From Cercospora beticola (lineage: Eukaryota > Ascomycota > Dothideomycetes > Mycosphaerellales > Mycosphaerellaceae), in contig NC_088937.1 in the NCBI RefSeq assembly GCF_033473495.1, positions 682,001 through 746,000 of the forward strand: a stretch of 64,000 nt of DNA, given 5' to 3'. A program made the translations under genes and the position numbers. Below are positions 44,401-55,006 of the stretch, one piece after another; position 1 is the stretch's first letter, and every line of letters begins with the position of its first letter. A model generated the notes under the pieces. It did not search any database and was not told where the DNA came from. It worked only from the letters and a program-made list of their open reading frames with translations.

Positions 44401-45336
44401 CTACTGGAGCCGTGGTGCGAGGTCATGAACGATTAAGACGATTCGTCGTCAAACATCTGTTCATGCCTCGCAATTTGATTTTCGGCGGTAAACTGTGCGA
44501 CCTTGGGCTCTTTTTGACAGCACATATTCTTGACGACCTTGACGGCCATTCCAGTCTCGATCATGTGAGAGACTGGCTGGATATTGCGAATGGCGCAATG
44601 CGTGGCTTTGCTTTTTTTTGTTTATTTTCGGTCTTCTGCACGCAATGAATCAGGCATTGTATTAGGAGGAAAATATGAGGATCAGAATGAAAACGACAAC
44701 AGGCGGTGACTTGCGAGCACGCTATGCATTTCTAGTTTTTGCTCATCGAGCACGCCATGGAGGCTCAGTTTCATTTTACGCGACGAGCCTCGTCCACAAG
44801 TGAGGCCACGGCAATATTGTGTCTTTGGGAATCAACTCTGGCGATGACTTGGCACCGACATCGCAAGTGCTGTGGCTAGAATTGTGTTTTATGGAGGACA
44901 CAGCTGCGACGGCTTCGTTATCCACCATGGCTTCAGCGCGATAGACCGACGACGTTTCGCACCGCGCGCCGTATTGAACGACTTCACTCGAGGCCCGAGG
45001 ACGTCAGCGAAGCCTCCGTTCTGTCATTGACCAACTTGTCATGGCAGGCGTCATTCGAAGAGACAGTCACAGAATTCTGCCGATGATTCTATCCGGGTTC
45101 TATCCGAGAGAAACCGCCTCTTAGCCGATGACAATGACCTCAGCAGAGACTTAGCTTATGCTAGACACCTTAGACGTCATTTGGCATGGGATTGTTTCTA
45201 AGCATTGAATCTCAGAGCATATAAGCTGAAGGTGGGGAGCTCATATACACTACATTGCAACAGTGGAGCGAGAAGACATCACAATTCTAAGAACAAGTGA
45301 ACAGCAGCAAACCAGTACTAAACCAACAGAACCACC
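44401..45336. other. Intergenic, upstream of the NAD(P)-binding gene
   Basis: 936 bases between two plus-strand genes. No gene, repeat or RNA recognised. Confidence 0.55.
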
Positions 45337-46158
45337 ATGGCTACGACATTGATCTTTGGTGGATCTGGCAAGGTGAGCAGATACAAGACACCACTAGAGA
45401 CACCACAACATAAACACTAATCCCACCTCTCCCCAAAGGTCGCCCGCCACATAACCCGCATCCTCTCCTCCGAAGGCGGCATCGTCCACAGCATCATCCG
45501 CAACCCCTCCCAAAAACCCGACATCGAATCCCTCGGCGGCCGTCCCATTGTCCAAAGCATCGAAGACTCCTCTGTGGAAGACTTCATCCAAACCATCAAA
45601 TCCACGCAACCCAACACCGTAATCTGGGCCGCAGGCGCAGGCGGCGGATCACCCGAACGAACACAAAAAGTCGACTACGAAGGCGCAGTGAAAGCCGCAG
45701 ATGCCACCGCCGCAGCAGGCGTAACAAAACGATACATCATCATCTCAGCCCTCGATATCAGAGATCGCGAGAATAAACCTGAACCAGAATGGTACGATGA
45801 CGCAGATCGTGATCGGTCGAATAAAGTTTGGAATGCCATTGGACCGTATATGAGAGCCAAGTATGCGGCTGATAAGGATTTGGTGGAGAATAATGGGAGG
45901 AGAGGATTGGAGTATACGATTGTGAGGCCTGGGGGGTTGTCGGAGGATGCTGGGACGGGGAAAATTGATGCCGGCAAGGTGCATCTAAACAGGACAATTC
46001 CCAGGGAAGATGTTGCGAGAGCGGTGGTGGAGGTTATTAAGAATGAGGGGACGAAGGGGTTGGCGTTTGATTTGGTGGGTGGGGATGAGTTGAGTGTGAA
46101 GGAGGCGGTGGAGAAGGTTGCGAAGGGGAGGATTGATACTTTTGAGGGGAGGTATTAG
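45337..46158 (+). CDS. NAD(P)-binding atypical SDR protein
   Basis: Two exons, 45337-45372 and 45439-46158, give 251 residues. The tiny first exon completes the nucleotide-binding start: TLIFGGSGKVARHITRIL with GGSGKVA as the GxxGxxA motif. Then come TVIWAAGAGG, KRYIIISALDIRD, YMRAKYAADKDL (YxxxK-like) and YTIVRPGGLSEDAG. This is the pattern of atypical SDRs related to NmrA-type epimerase-like proteins. A catalytic role is uncertain because such proteins act either as reductases or as redox sensors. Probably cytosolic. Confidence 0.85.
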
Positions 46159-46355
46159 ATGTATCCTTCTCAGCCCCTTGGAGAGCAGCTGGTGCCAGGT
46201 GCATTCGCGCAGCACAGCACACCACATGTGTGACTGCCAACTAGTGGGGTTTCGCGGTGACACAGAAATATCACATCGCAGAACAGCATTACCACGCAAC
46301 AATTGCTGGTATGAGAAGCGTATAGTATATTGACCTCATCGAGCGAGCTTATGAA

Positions 46356-48808
46356 TCACAGATACTTGGTCCTTCCCTGGAGAGGCTCAACCTCGTATTG
46401 GGAGAATCCAACACGCTTCGTTCCTTGCTGCTGCTCGTCTGTTCCGGTTGTCAAAACACCATACATCAACGCTTTCATTGCTGCCTCCCCTCCTTCGCCA
46501 CAATTCGCACAAGCAGCACTGATCGCGATCGAACAAGAGCCCATCAGCGGCATTCCTCGATGCACCTTTCTCAAGGATAGCGCACAGAAGACCAGGATGA
46601 GGAGAGCTCCTAACGAGCATGACAAGATCAGAGCCAAGGGCGAAAACGCGCAAGCCGTGTATGACTCCTCGCTCATTTCTCCCGCAGGGTCATAGTATTC
46701 CACCGCTTTGAAGAAAAGGCTTCGTGAGATCAACCAGTGCAGCAATGCCATCGTGGATAGAAGCGGGATGCTGTATTGGTACGGAAGTTGCAACCAGTAT
46801 GTGCTCTTCTGTTGGCCCTCTGGGTCGCTCACGCGCAGGAACTTCCGTTTGGTGGCAAATTGCGTCGTTTCGTATGTGAGAAGCATGCATGTAAGAGAGT
46901 TGTTGTAGAAGACATAAGCGAAGCTGACAAGCAGTTGAGGAATATTGGGGACGATGATGTAGAGCGAAAGTGATGCACTTTCCGGTAGACCGACCAGTGA
47001 GCTGAAGTTGAAGTCCTTGAAGTTCAGCTTTGACTCTGATGATATCCCATCATCTAAGAATGCCACTGCAATCATACACGCGGCGACGAGCCACATGATG
47101 ACACAGCTATAAGAACAAGTCAGCCTTCTCGCACTTGGCAACTCATAGAAAGACTTACAGAAATAGGCAGATCTTCCAGGGACTGAAGAGTCCGACGCTT
47201 GGGGTACGCCACCAGTGGTCGCTCTCTTGAATGAATGGAGCCGGCTTCGATCTTGAAGTGCCTACCTCGCCCGTTCGAGAGACCGCTCCGGCGCCACCAC
47301 CTTCATCTTGAATTGGGACATGAACAATGCGAACCCCAGGCCTTTGCCAGGTTGTGGGCGTTCTCCCCGGAGCAACAACGTCCATCACACTGATTGGACC
47401 ACGACCCTTCGCGGAATCCTCTGGCTCTTCCAGGAAATATTTTACTGCATCGCCTATCGTGACCAGAGGTTTGAAGGACTTGAGGTTCATGCCTGCCATG
47501 GCACAAAGTACCAGAACCTTCACCACGTTGCAACCCATCACTACCGCTAGAAGCGATAGGCTGACCTTCGCAGTGCATTTTCCTGGACTCTGCGCCGCAA
47601 GACAATAGTCCACCTCTACCGTGGTTCTGGTCATATTGCAACGATCAATCCAGGGTGAGACGCAGCTAGACCAGTTTTCCTTTATGCAATCTGGAATAGT
47701 TCTCCACCCATCGTTGCACTGGTACAGGTATGTCCTTATGGGCCACTCCCCCGCATCATCCTTATAAGCAGGCACCAATTTATGCTCCCCGCACGTGGTG
47801 TTTATAGCGTTTCCCGAACCAAGAGACCCTCCGCATCTCCAGTCCAAGTCATTAAATTGGTCCTCGGCCTTGTGTATGAACAGATCTAGCAGTGGCAGCA
47901 CAGCGAACGTTTTATTTCCCTGGATAAGTGTGCCAAATTCAACATCGTTTATTGGCTTTGTCACAACCAACAGGTTTTCTTTATCGCTCTCGGCGGCGTT
48001 TGTGGCGCCATACGCAATCAGACACTCTCGTTTGCTCAGTCGTGTCAAATTACCCTGTAGAGCTAGATTCCTGGTGGTCCAGAAGGCGTCTACGACGCTT
48101 TCGTCTGGGAATGATGTACTTCCCTTAATTTCTTCTGGTATCTTCATATCATCGAAACCCCGCGATGTCTCGAAAAAGTCGGGTGCAACTAGCGAAGCTA
48201 CGTAGTCGTGCCTGGCGGATGTTGTGAACAGGACAGAGTTGTACAGCAGATGCAAAGGAATCGAACTCATCATGAGAACAACCCATCCGGATCTCCTCCA
48301 TCGCGGTATTGTGCGTAAGCCGCGAAGACTGGGAACTCCAATGTCCATCCATCGATTTTTGGAGTGCGCGCGGGCTACGTCGGATCGTGTTGGGGCTGAG
48401 AGGAGCTGAGCACCAGCATTGCTTGCACCCAAAAGAAGGGTGCCGAGGATATTAATGAGCAGGTGACCGTAAGTGGAAATGTTGGAAGTGACGGTGCATG
48501 TTCCTGCACGTGTTGTCAGTTGTATGTTTGCGTGACATGAAGAATGGTCTCGCCCAGCTGCACCAAATACCTCTATATATCGTCGCAATTCCATCCTCGA
48601 TCTTGAACTGGAGCGCAACGTAGGTGAAGACCCATATATTGATGGTGAGCACGATGGCGGCTGTTGTTGCTCCTGCGGTGATGGTAACTCCCCAGGACTG
48701 CCATCTCGAAAACCCCTTTCGGCGGATGCCACTCTCGATCTTATTTTCTTCTGCGAATTCGTCCTTGACTTGCGCGTGCTGGTCTAACACATGATATATC
48801 ACCGTCAT
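46356..48808 (-). CDS. DUF6536 integral membrane protein
   Basis: Three exons, 48808-48571, 48503-47159 and 47106-46356, give 777 residues. The N-terminal part matches the fungal DUF6536 pattern: GVTITAGATTAAIVLTINIW, IEDGIATIYRGTCTVTSNIS, HLLINILGTLLLGASNAGAQ, LLSAPTRSDVARAHSKNRWM, DIGVPSLRGL and SSIPLHLLYNSVLF. A large extracellular-type loop with paired cysteines follows, then five or more further hydrophobic segments to the C-terminus. Members of this family are multi-pass membrane proteins specific to filamentous fungi, with no established function. It lies next to the polyketide cluster but is not a usual cluster component. Confidence 0.88.
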
Positions 48809-49741
48809 CTCGAAATGACTACAGCTTCAAAGCCGCACATGAGCTGGAGGCAATCTTGTTACTGAGGGGGAGAAATGACATGGGCGACAACGGCAGTTGT
48901 CGTAATCTTGAACGAGCCATACTGCAAGGGATCCAATAGCAGATACAGGTCCACCGTCCCACAAGATCGATCGCCATTCTGCAAGTCTCGAGGCAGTGTA
49001 TACCAAAAAGCAGTGTATACAAAGTGTACACAGCCTTATGTACCAACTGCGCCTGATAGCCAAGGTCTTGGGAACGCTTTGTGGCGTTTTGACAACACGA
49101 CCAGCCCTCTGACGTTAGCAGATGAACAATCTGATGCGAGTTTTGATGGTTTCAGTAATACTTCTAGCCTCCATGATAGTTAGTTCCGGTGCATATGAGA
49201 CTCAAAATCAGTATCCGAGTGTGTGCGACTGCAGGACGCCAGGGAAGCTTCTTGACAAGACGTGGTGGCTTTCCGACAACACAGCCTTGCGGCCATCCTT
49301 CAGAAACACACCGCTTGACCTTTGTATGAACAGCATCGTACATGCCTAATAATGAAACGCTGCGCCCTGAGTACGTCAGTCTCGTTTTTGCTTGTTTCTT
49401 GTTGGTGCATACCAATAACGTGTGGAGTCAGCACCAAGTTGGACATCGAAGTATCGTCGTTGATGACCCTCATTGACACTGTGGCTGCAACACGGACCAA
49501 TTGTGAGTCGAACAGGCGGATAAGGTTTCGAATTTTATGCAATAGAAGTCAGCGATGGTGAGCTTGACAGAGAAAGGCGAGAAAATCACGACATCGTCAA
49601 ATTGGGCCATAGCAAGATTGTTTCGTGTTGGAAAGGCGAAAAGCCGAAGCCGTAGTTCATTGATCTTATCAGAAATCTGCCATCTGTACGCTGCCGGTCA
49701 GCGATACCGTCTCGAATAATTCATCACTGCGGGCGCTGCCT
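48809..49741. other. Intergenic left of the polyketide cluster
   Basis: Upstream of the DUF6536 gene and 3' of the P450. It contains a direct repeat GCAGTGTATAC around 48991-49020 and one possible small secreted ORF listed separately. It may mark the left border of the cluster. Confidence 0.5.
49122..49349 (+). CDS. Possible small secreted peptide
   Basis: Frame of 75 codons starting with a plausible signal peptide (MRVLMVSVILLASMIVSSGA), then a short mature part with three cysteines (SVCDCRTPG and LDLCMNS). Signal-peptide-like sequences arise by chance in short frames, cysteine number is odd, and no splice partner or homologue is recognised. Confidence 0.2.
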   Translation: MNNLMRVLMVSVILLASMIVSSGAYETQNQYPSVCDCRTPGKLLDKTWWLSDNTALRPSFRNTPLDLCMNSIVHA

Positions 49742-51475
49742 CTACTGAACCTGCTCTCTCGGCTCGAATCTGCAAAGTGCCGGAGGAAGCTTGAAAGGCG
49801 TCTCAGAATCGAGATCAACGTCCAAGCCTCTTTGCCTCTCTTTGGCATAAGGATCCAAATTTCCATCTTTGTCACAGCTGGACAACTTCCACAATGCCAG
49901 TGCATTGGCAAGCATTATGTATTGCTGAAGTTTGGCCCATCGCATGCCGGTGCAAGGGTGAGTGCCGCCTCCCCAGCCGAAGACTGAAGGAATCGTTAGT
50001 TTCTGTGTTCTTGAGATATACGTTTCCGTCTACTCACATCCATAAGGTTCCTGCTTGAATTCTTCACGGCCTTCCAGGAAGCGAGTTGGGTCGAATTTGG
50101 AAGGTTCAGGATATAGCTTGGCGCTGAACTGCGGCTCGCCAGTGTGGTAGATAGCAAATGTGTGACCAGGCAAGACTTCATCTGAGCCAGGAATGGGTAT
50201 CGCATTGGGCGATGTGTTGTAGCGCATGACTCCAAATGAGGACCAGCTGCGGATAAGCTCGTTGAGACACATATGCATAGTCGGGAAAGAAGTCTCCCAA
50301 GCCTTGAGCGGAATGTGAGGAATCTTGTCCACTAGAGCGACGTCCATGCCTCCAGCATATTTGTTGGCGACTGTCTGTAGTTCCTCGAAGCATTTTTGCT
50401 GCCATTCTTGGTGGATTGCCATGTTCTCCAGCATTTGAGATGAGATGACGTGAGCATTGGTCGTAGTGATGAAAGCGGCACTGGTGAAAAACTCGTTGAT
50501 GTAAGGTTCTGAGTCGCCATTGTTGATCAGGCTCTGGAAGGGGTCGTTCTTGCGGGAGGCCTCCTCTGGTGTCATAGACAGGCGCTGGTTGTACATTTGT
50601 CGAAAGAAGCGTACAAGGCCGTAGCGCGCGAGTCGTCGTCGCCAGTAAGCTGGGGATGGAAGCCATTTGAAGAAGACATTGAAGACGCTGTATGTGTGTA
50701 AAAGAGTATCGACACAATCGGAGACTTTCTTGAACTGTTTGGGATCATCTGCAATGTCTGAGCTGACAAATAGGCGACAATTCTGGCGCAGGATTGGTTT
50801 CCAAAGTTCTGGAAGATTGATGACACCGGTGGGCGAGTCGGCCAGAATAGTCTCAAAGCACTCGCGAGCGTCTCCAATACATCGGAAAAGTTGCTTCTCC
50901 AATTTGTCTGTCTTCATCATCTCCAACATACGGCGCAGAAAGAAAGTATTGTTGCGGGCACGGTTGCCATCTGGCTTGAAGATGTCGTGGATGGGTGGCC
51001 AAAAGTGTACTCCGAAAGGCAGAATGACAGCACCGCTGACAAGATCCAAAAGCGGTTCTTCGAAGAACCATTTGCGTGCGGCTACGCCTGAAAGTCCGAT
51101 GACATGGCGTCTGCCCAAGCGGAAGCTGAAATGGCCGGAGGTGGACTCCTTGACAGATTTCTTGTACCAAGTCCTGAGTCGAAATGTTAGCATAATCCAC
51201 CTGTTTCCTTGTTGGAACACTTACAATTGGCGAGAGATGTAGCCAAAGGAGCCAATTATAGGGGATGTGTCAGACGTGAAAGCTGGAGATTTGGGGTGCA
51301 CGCCGGGCGGTCGAAGGTAGTAAGTCAGCAAGGCCACCAGGGCTGTCACCAGACTCGTCAAAGCGATAGGAAATGTGCCTTTGTCAGCAATGATCAGGGG
51401 CAGAGCGGCCGAAATCGTGGGAGCCGCCAGTAGGCTTTCATTGAAGTTGGTGGTAAGGTTCATCTTGTCGGCCAC
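49742..51475 (-). CDS. Cytochrome P450, cluster tailoring enzyme
   Basis: Three exons, 51475-51225, 51173-50038 and 49983-49742, give 542 residues. An N-terminal membrane anchor (FPIALTSLVTALVALLTYYL) is followed by a Pro-rich hinge (RPPGVHPKSP). The K-helix ExxR is in CLNELIRSW, the PERF-like box is FDPTRFLEG, and the heme loop FFGWGGGTHPCTGMRWAK carries the ligand Cys 473. The loop has the longer FGWGGGxHPC form seen in CYP7/CYP8-like and many fungal P450s. It is the leftmost gene of the anthraquinone-type cluster. In the cladofulvin pathway a P450 couples two anthraquinone units; whether this one couples, hydroxylates or cleaves cannot be told from sequence. Confidence 0.9.
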
Positions 51476-51856
51476 CTGAAGCTCATCAGGGTTGAAGGTC
51501 GACTCGGGACAGCTCGATATTGTTTCTTATGTACTGTACTTCGCGCTGACCCATATCCGAATGGTCCGCCTTGCGAAAGAGCATAGTATCGGCTGTCGGT
51601 ATGTTGGCAGAAAATGGCGCGAGGTGTGAGTACGGGAGCGGATCTGGGCACGAAATAGCCCGGTCTTGGTCGATCCATCGTCTTTAGTGCTAGTGACTCC
51701 GTCAAGCTGAGCTTTACTAAGCTAGGATGGGGCTATGGCGATGAACTTGTCCACGAGAGTGCCATGTGGTTGATGCAAGTCGGACGATTGTGGCAGGATG
51801 TTTGGCTTGGCATTTTGGCAGCTCGTCAATAATTGACGGTGTCAAATGAATCGTAG
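51476..51856. promoter_or_regulatory. P450 upstream region
   Basis: 381 bases upstream of the P450 and 3' of the NTF2-like gene. Holds the P450 promoter; no site assigned. Confidence 0.45.
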
Positions 51857-52432
51857 CTAAGAATAGGTGCTACACATGCCTGAGGCTCCCACAACCCCGT
51901 CAACTTCACTCAGTGGACTTTGGACTGCTGTCGCGCCAGCAAGTAGGCCATTATTTTTCGCCACATATGCGCTGATCTTCGGAAGCGCCTCCTTCATCGC
52001 CAACGCGTCAAACATCTCCTCGATCCGATCCACGTACTCTCCACTGGCGTCGAAATACAGAAATATGGCATGCTCGTTCTTGAATAGCCCAAATGGCGTT
52101 TGAGACTCGGACAGCGCATACAGAGCTGCTTTATTGTGTGCCACATCATGCACAACGTTGTGTATGGTGACCTGACGGCGTATCAGCTTCTGAAAGAGCA
52201 TCATGGGGCGGACATGTCGGCCTACTTTGAAGTCGGACATGACAGACATGAGATGTGGAAAGAGCTTTGTAGCTTCGGCTCGTGTCATGAGTGGCTTGCC
52301 GCTGCTGAGAGGCAAGGCTTGCTGTGTGCATTTCTCAGACCAGCTTGCTAGGAAGCCATCAACAGTCCAGCCTCTCCAGCCGTCGATGTACTTCTGGAGA
52401 GTCTTTGCCTGGATCTCGGCTGCTGGAACCAT
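51857..52432 (-). CDS. NTF2/SnoaL-like small protein of the polyketide cluster
   Basis: The frame is open for 191 codons, but a 54-base in-frame intron is likely at 52225-52172 (GTAGGC...CGTCAG, with GCTGATAC as a branch-like site). Splicing gives exons 52432-52226 and 52171-51857 and 173 residues, and joins MSDFK to VTIHNVVHDVAHNKAALYAL, which restores a smooth NTF2 core. EIQAKTLQKYIDGWRGWTVD is the usual first helix. NTF2/SnoaL-fold proteins in polyketide clusters act as cyclases, dehydratases or monooxygenase-like helpers. The catalytic residues cannot be assigned, so the step is unknown. Confidence 0.75.
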   Translation of the reverse strand: MVPAAEIQAKTLQKYIDGWRGWTVDGFLASWSEKCTQQALPLSSGKPLMTRAEATKLFPHLMSVMSDFKVGRHVRPMMLFQKLIRRQVTIHNVVHDVAHNKAALYALSESQTPFGLFKNEHAIFLYFDASGEYVDRIEEMFDALAMKEALPKISAYVAKNNGLLAGATAVQSPLSEVDGVVGASGMCSTYS

Positions 52433-52788
52433 GATGTTGCGACCTTTCAGTGTTTAGGCTGGCTAAAGTAAAAAGAAGGCACTGGTATGATTAGAGCAGT
52501 CATTGACTTAGAAGTCTATATTTCTGCCTACGCCTTATTACACCTCGGGTTTTCGGGGCTTTACGTGGTCAGCGCAACCTCCGTCCGGATTCTTACACAC
52601 TATCACAGCCAGAGACACCACAACGCATAGCAGATCTCTAAAAATTTATCGTGGAGAAGTTTACGCAAGCTCGAATGGCGACGTTGCTTGCGGATTTGAT
52701 TGTACTCATGATCGTACTTATGATCGACAACGATCTCTATGTGCTCCCACAACGCTCTGATATCTAAGGTTCGCCCTACGTTCGCTGC
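52433..52788. promoter_or_regulatory. Upstream region of the NTF2-like gene
   Basis: 356 bases; AT-rich centre with two ATGATCG(T/A) copies near 52708-52725. Promoter of the NTF2-like gene; no regulator site assigned. Confidence 0.4.
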
Positions 52789-53604
52789 TCAAGGACCAGT
52801 ATTTGCTGGCAGAGCGTGATGCAGAGAGGGCAGATAGTGCCTCAATAGGCCGAGCAAGATGCACATCGGCGTACCGCTTGGGAAGCTCGCTTTGCCTCCG
52901 GCAACTGGATTGACAGCCACATTGCGGCGGTCCCATCCTCCACGCGGACTATCAGCAGCCTCAATCATCCCTGCAGCCAAGTCAAGATATGATAGCGGAC
53001 CATCGGACATTGTAAGGCTGAGGGAGTGTCCGCGCTGAGCGTCAACCGACAGAGCTCCAGGTTTGATGTAGATCGTGGTCAGCCACGACTCTTCTGCCCG
53101 GAGAAGCTTCTCCGTTTCGATCAGGTCGTGATAGACGTAAGATGCCGATTGCCGGAGCACCCAGACCAAAGGTTGAGGAAGTTGCTTCGCAAAATGCTCA
53201 ACTGTTGTGTTCGATGACAGCAGCAAAAGCTTGGGCAGCTGAACTGGTTGCCCACGTGCAATGCTCTCATCACGCTGGCGCTTGAGGACCCCCACAATGG
53301 CAGCGGCCACATCTTGAGCCATGCGACATCCTGGAATATTGTCGTTTGTCGAGACGCATAGGAAGATAGCCTGACAAGAGCTAACGCATGATGTCAATAA
53401 TTCTGTATCCTGAATGCTGCCCTCAAAGATTCGAATTCGATCCTTCTTGTCGTCCAAGTCTGGGAATCTTTTGAGAAGCTTCGCTTTATTGCGACAATAG
53501 GCGTGAACATTGGCGTCAGGTCGGTCCAGAAGGTTCTCGATCAATGCAGAACCACAATTGCCAGTGGCGCCGAGCACTGCGTAAGTCTTCGTGGGTGCCG
53601 ACAT
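52789..53604 (-). CDS. NmrA-like NAD(P)-binding oxidoreductase (AflX/MdpK-like)
   Basis: Single exon, 271 residues. The Rossmann start TYAVLGATGNCGSALIENLL has the GATGNCG motif of NmrA-like proteins. VHAYCRNKAKLLKRFP is the NADP-type second strand, and IFEGSIQDTELL and AIFLCVST follow. The C-terminal part has YIKPGALSVD and LAAGMIEAAD. Proteins of this type occur in aflatoxin (AflX), sterigmatocystin (StcQ) and monodictyphenone (MdpK) clusters, where they take part in oxidative rearrangement or reduction of anthraquinone intermediates. A similar role here is inferred from the cluster context. Confidence 0.85.
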   Translation of the reverse strand: MSAPTKTYAVLGATGNCGSALIENLLDRPDANVHAYCRNKAKLLKRFPDLDDKKDRIRIFEGSIQDTELLTSCVSSCQAIFLCVSTNDNIPGCRMAQDVAAAIVGVLKRQRDESIARGQPVQLPKLLLLSSNTTVEHFAKQLPQPLVWVLRQSASYVYHDLIETEKLLRAEESWLTTIYIKPGALSVDAQRGHSLSLTMSDGPLSYLDLAAGMIEAADSPRGGWDRRNVAVNPVAGGKASFPSGTPMCILLGLLRHYLPSLHHALPANTGP

Positions 53605-53965
53605 GTTGGCTTAATGATTGACGGGCGGCTCACGAATATTGCTTGTATAATTATTCGGCAACTGAAGCTCCCGTTTGAATCAAGATGGAGCTGCTTGATT
53701 CTAAACTCAGACAGTCTCTGGCCTGGAGCCTTTTTGACTGCGGCATCCTGGCAAAAATCCGCGGCAAACCTCAGTACTCTTAGGACCTGCCGGAGCAAAA
53801 GAGGTCGGCTCATTAGGCGCTGGGAAATCGATCCGACACAGCAAGATGGCAAGAGATCACATTTGAGACTTCAGAATGCACCAGGAGACTGACCAATGAA
53901 CGCCCTCTACTAGAAGAAATACATGAACAGATGATACAACGAGGAGGCTTCAATAATACTGATAT
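53605..53965. promoter_or_regulatory. Upstream region of the NmrA-like gene
   Basis: 361 bases upstream of the NmrA-like start and 3' of the EthD gene. ATCGATCCGACA near 53827 resembles a half-site for a zinc-cluster regulator, but this is weak. Confidence 0.35.
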
Positions 53966-54644
53966 CTAGAAACTGTCTACCTCCTTCCCATCGCGAACAA
54001 ATTCCTCTACCCACCCAATGGTCATCCTGCTACACGTCAGATCAAGTTCCATACGGAAGTCCTCACAGCCCGCAACAGAGGCAGGGCTCCACTTACATGC
54101 TTCGCTTTGTATCGGCAAATTTCTCATGATCGCCCATAAGGCGCTCCTTATACACTGGGTCTTGCTTCAAGCGAACGTAGTCCTCGATGCTCTCGAATAC
54201 GACTTGACTGAAGCAATCAAAACCGGCCAGCTGGGTCATTTGTGGGTCGAAAAGACGTGACATATGAGCTCTGGTCACGGTCTGATTGTGGATCTGCAAC
54301 ACCCGCAACGTCAAGTTTGAAGCTCTTGATTTTCAACAGATTGCAGTGTCTCAGAGACAAGATCGTACCTGTGTCCACCTTCGGATACCATGCTTGACCA
54401 TGAGGTCCTTGGTCATCGGCGCTGATACATTGATCATGTGATTGCGGTAGTTTTCTTCGCTCATACCAGGCTTACGATACCCACAGATCGTCAAACACAA
54501 ATATCTGTTGTTGACATCGCCATTCGATGATCTGGATTCAATTCTGACTTGATCCTCCGATTCTGACGACGCGGAAGCAGCTGTCTTGGCTCGCTTTTGC
54601 AGCCGGTGCTGCGTCTTTCGACTGTGTCTTGTGGTGGTCGGCAT
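53966..54644 (-). CDS. EthD-domain decarboxylase candidate (MdpH/TpcK-like)
   Basis: Three exons, 54644-54369, 54293-54097 and 54026-53966, give 177 residues. The N-terminal 45 residues are basic and polar. The EthD fold follows: [80 protein letters not shown], and a last exon ending [16 protein letters not shown]. In emodin-type pathways a protein of this fold decarboxylates atrochrysone carboxylic acid after release by the metallo-beta-lactamase thioesterase encoded next door. Gene order supports that role; activity is inferred. Confidence 0.87.
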
Positions 54645-55006
54645 TTCGTGGGTATGCTTGAATCTTCACGCACAACGATTCCACTGCAGAGCACGCTTCT
54701 GCTGCCCTCGATTCAAGAGCACTCTATGCCATCTGTGAACTACAAAAGTGTGTCTCGTGCTATTGCCACATTGCCCATCGGGCGATTAAATTGCCTAAAT
54801 AGGCAATATTCCGATGACCGACGAAAACAACATTGGAGCATCGACGATATCGATTACAGCCTTGTGCTTCAACAGTCGTGAAGACATCGTGGCTGGTTGG
54901 GCTCATAGATCGATTCTACCATGCGCGCCTTCTTCGCAGTTTCAAAATGGAATGGCAGACTGGCGCTTTGAAGGATTGGATTTGTCCATACAGCATACCT
55001 GGCAGA
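54645..55006. promoter_or_regulatory. EthD gene upstream region with a palindrome
   Basis: 362 bases between the EthD start and the thioesterase stop. TTGCCTA-AA-TAGGCAA at 54791-54806 is a perfect 7-base inverted repeat about 150 bases upstream of the EthD start, followed at once by TATTCCGA. It is a candidate operator for a dimeric regulator. Confidence 0.4.

Noticed and set aside
46356..48808. DUF6536 gene as part of the polyketide cluster
   Set aside because: The family occurs throughout filamentous fungi without link to polyketide genes, and a 0.9 kb gap separates it from the P450.
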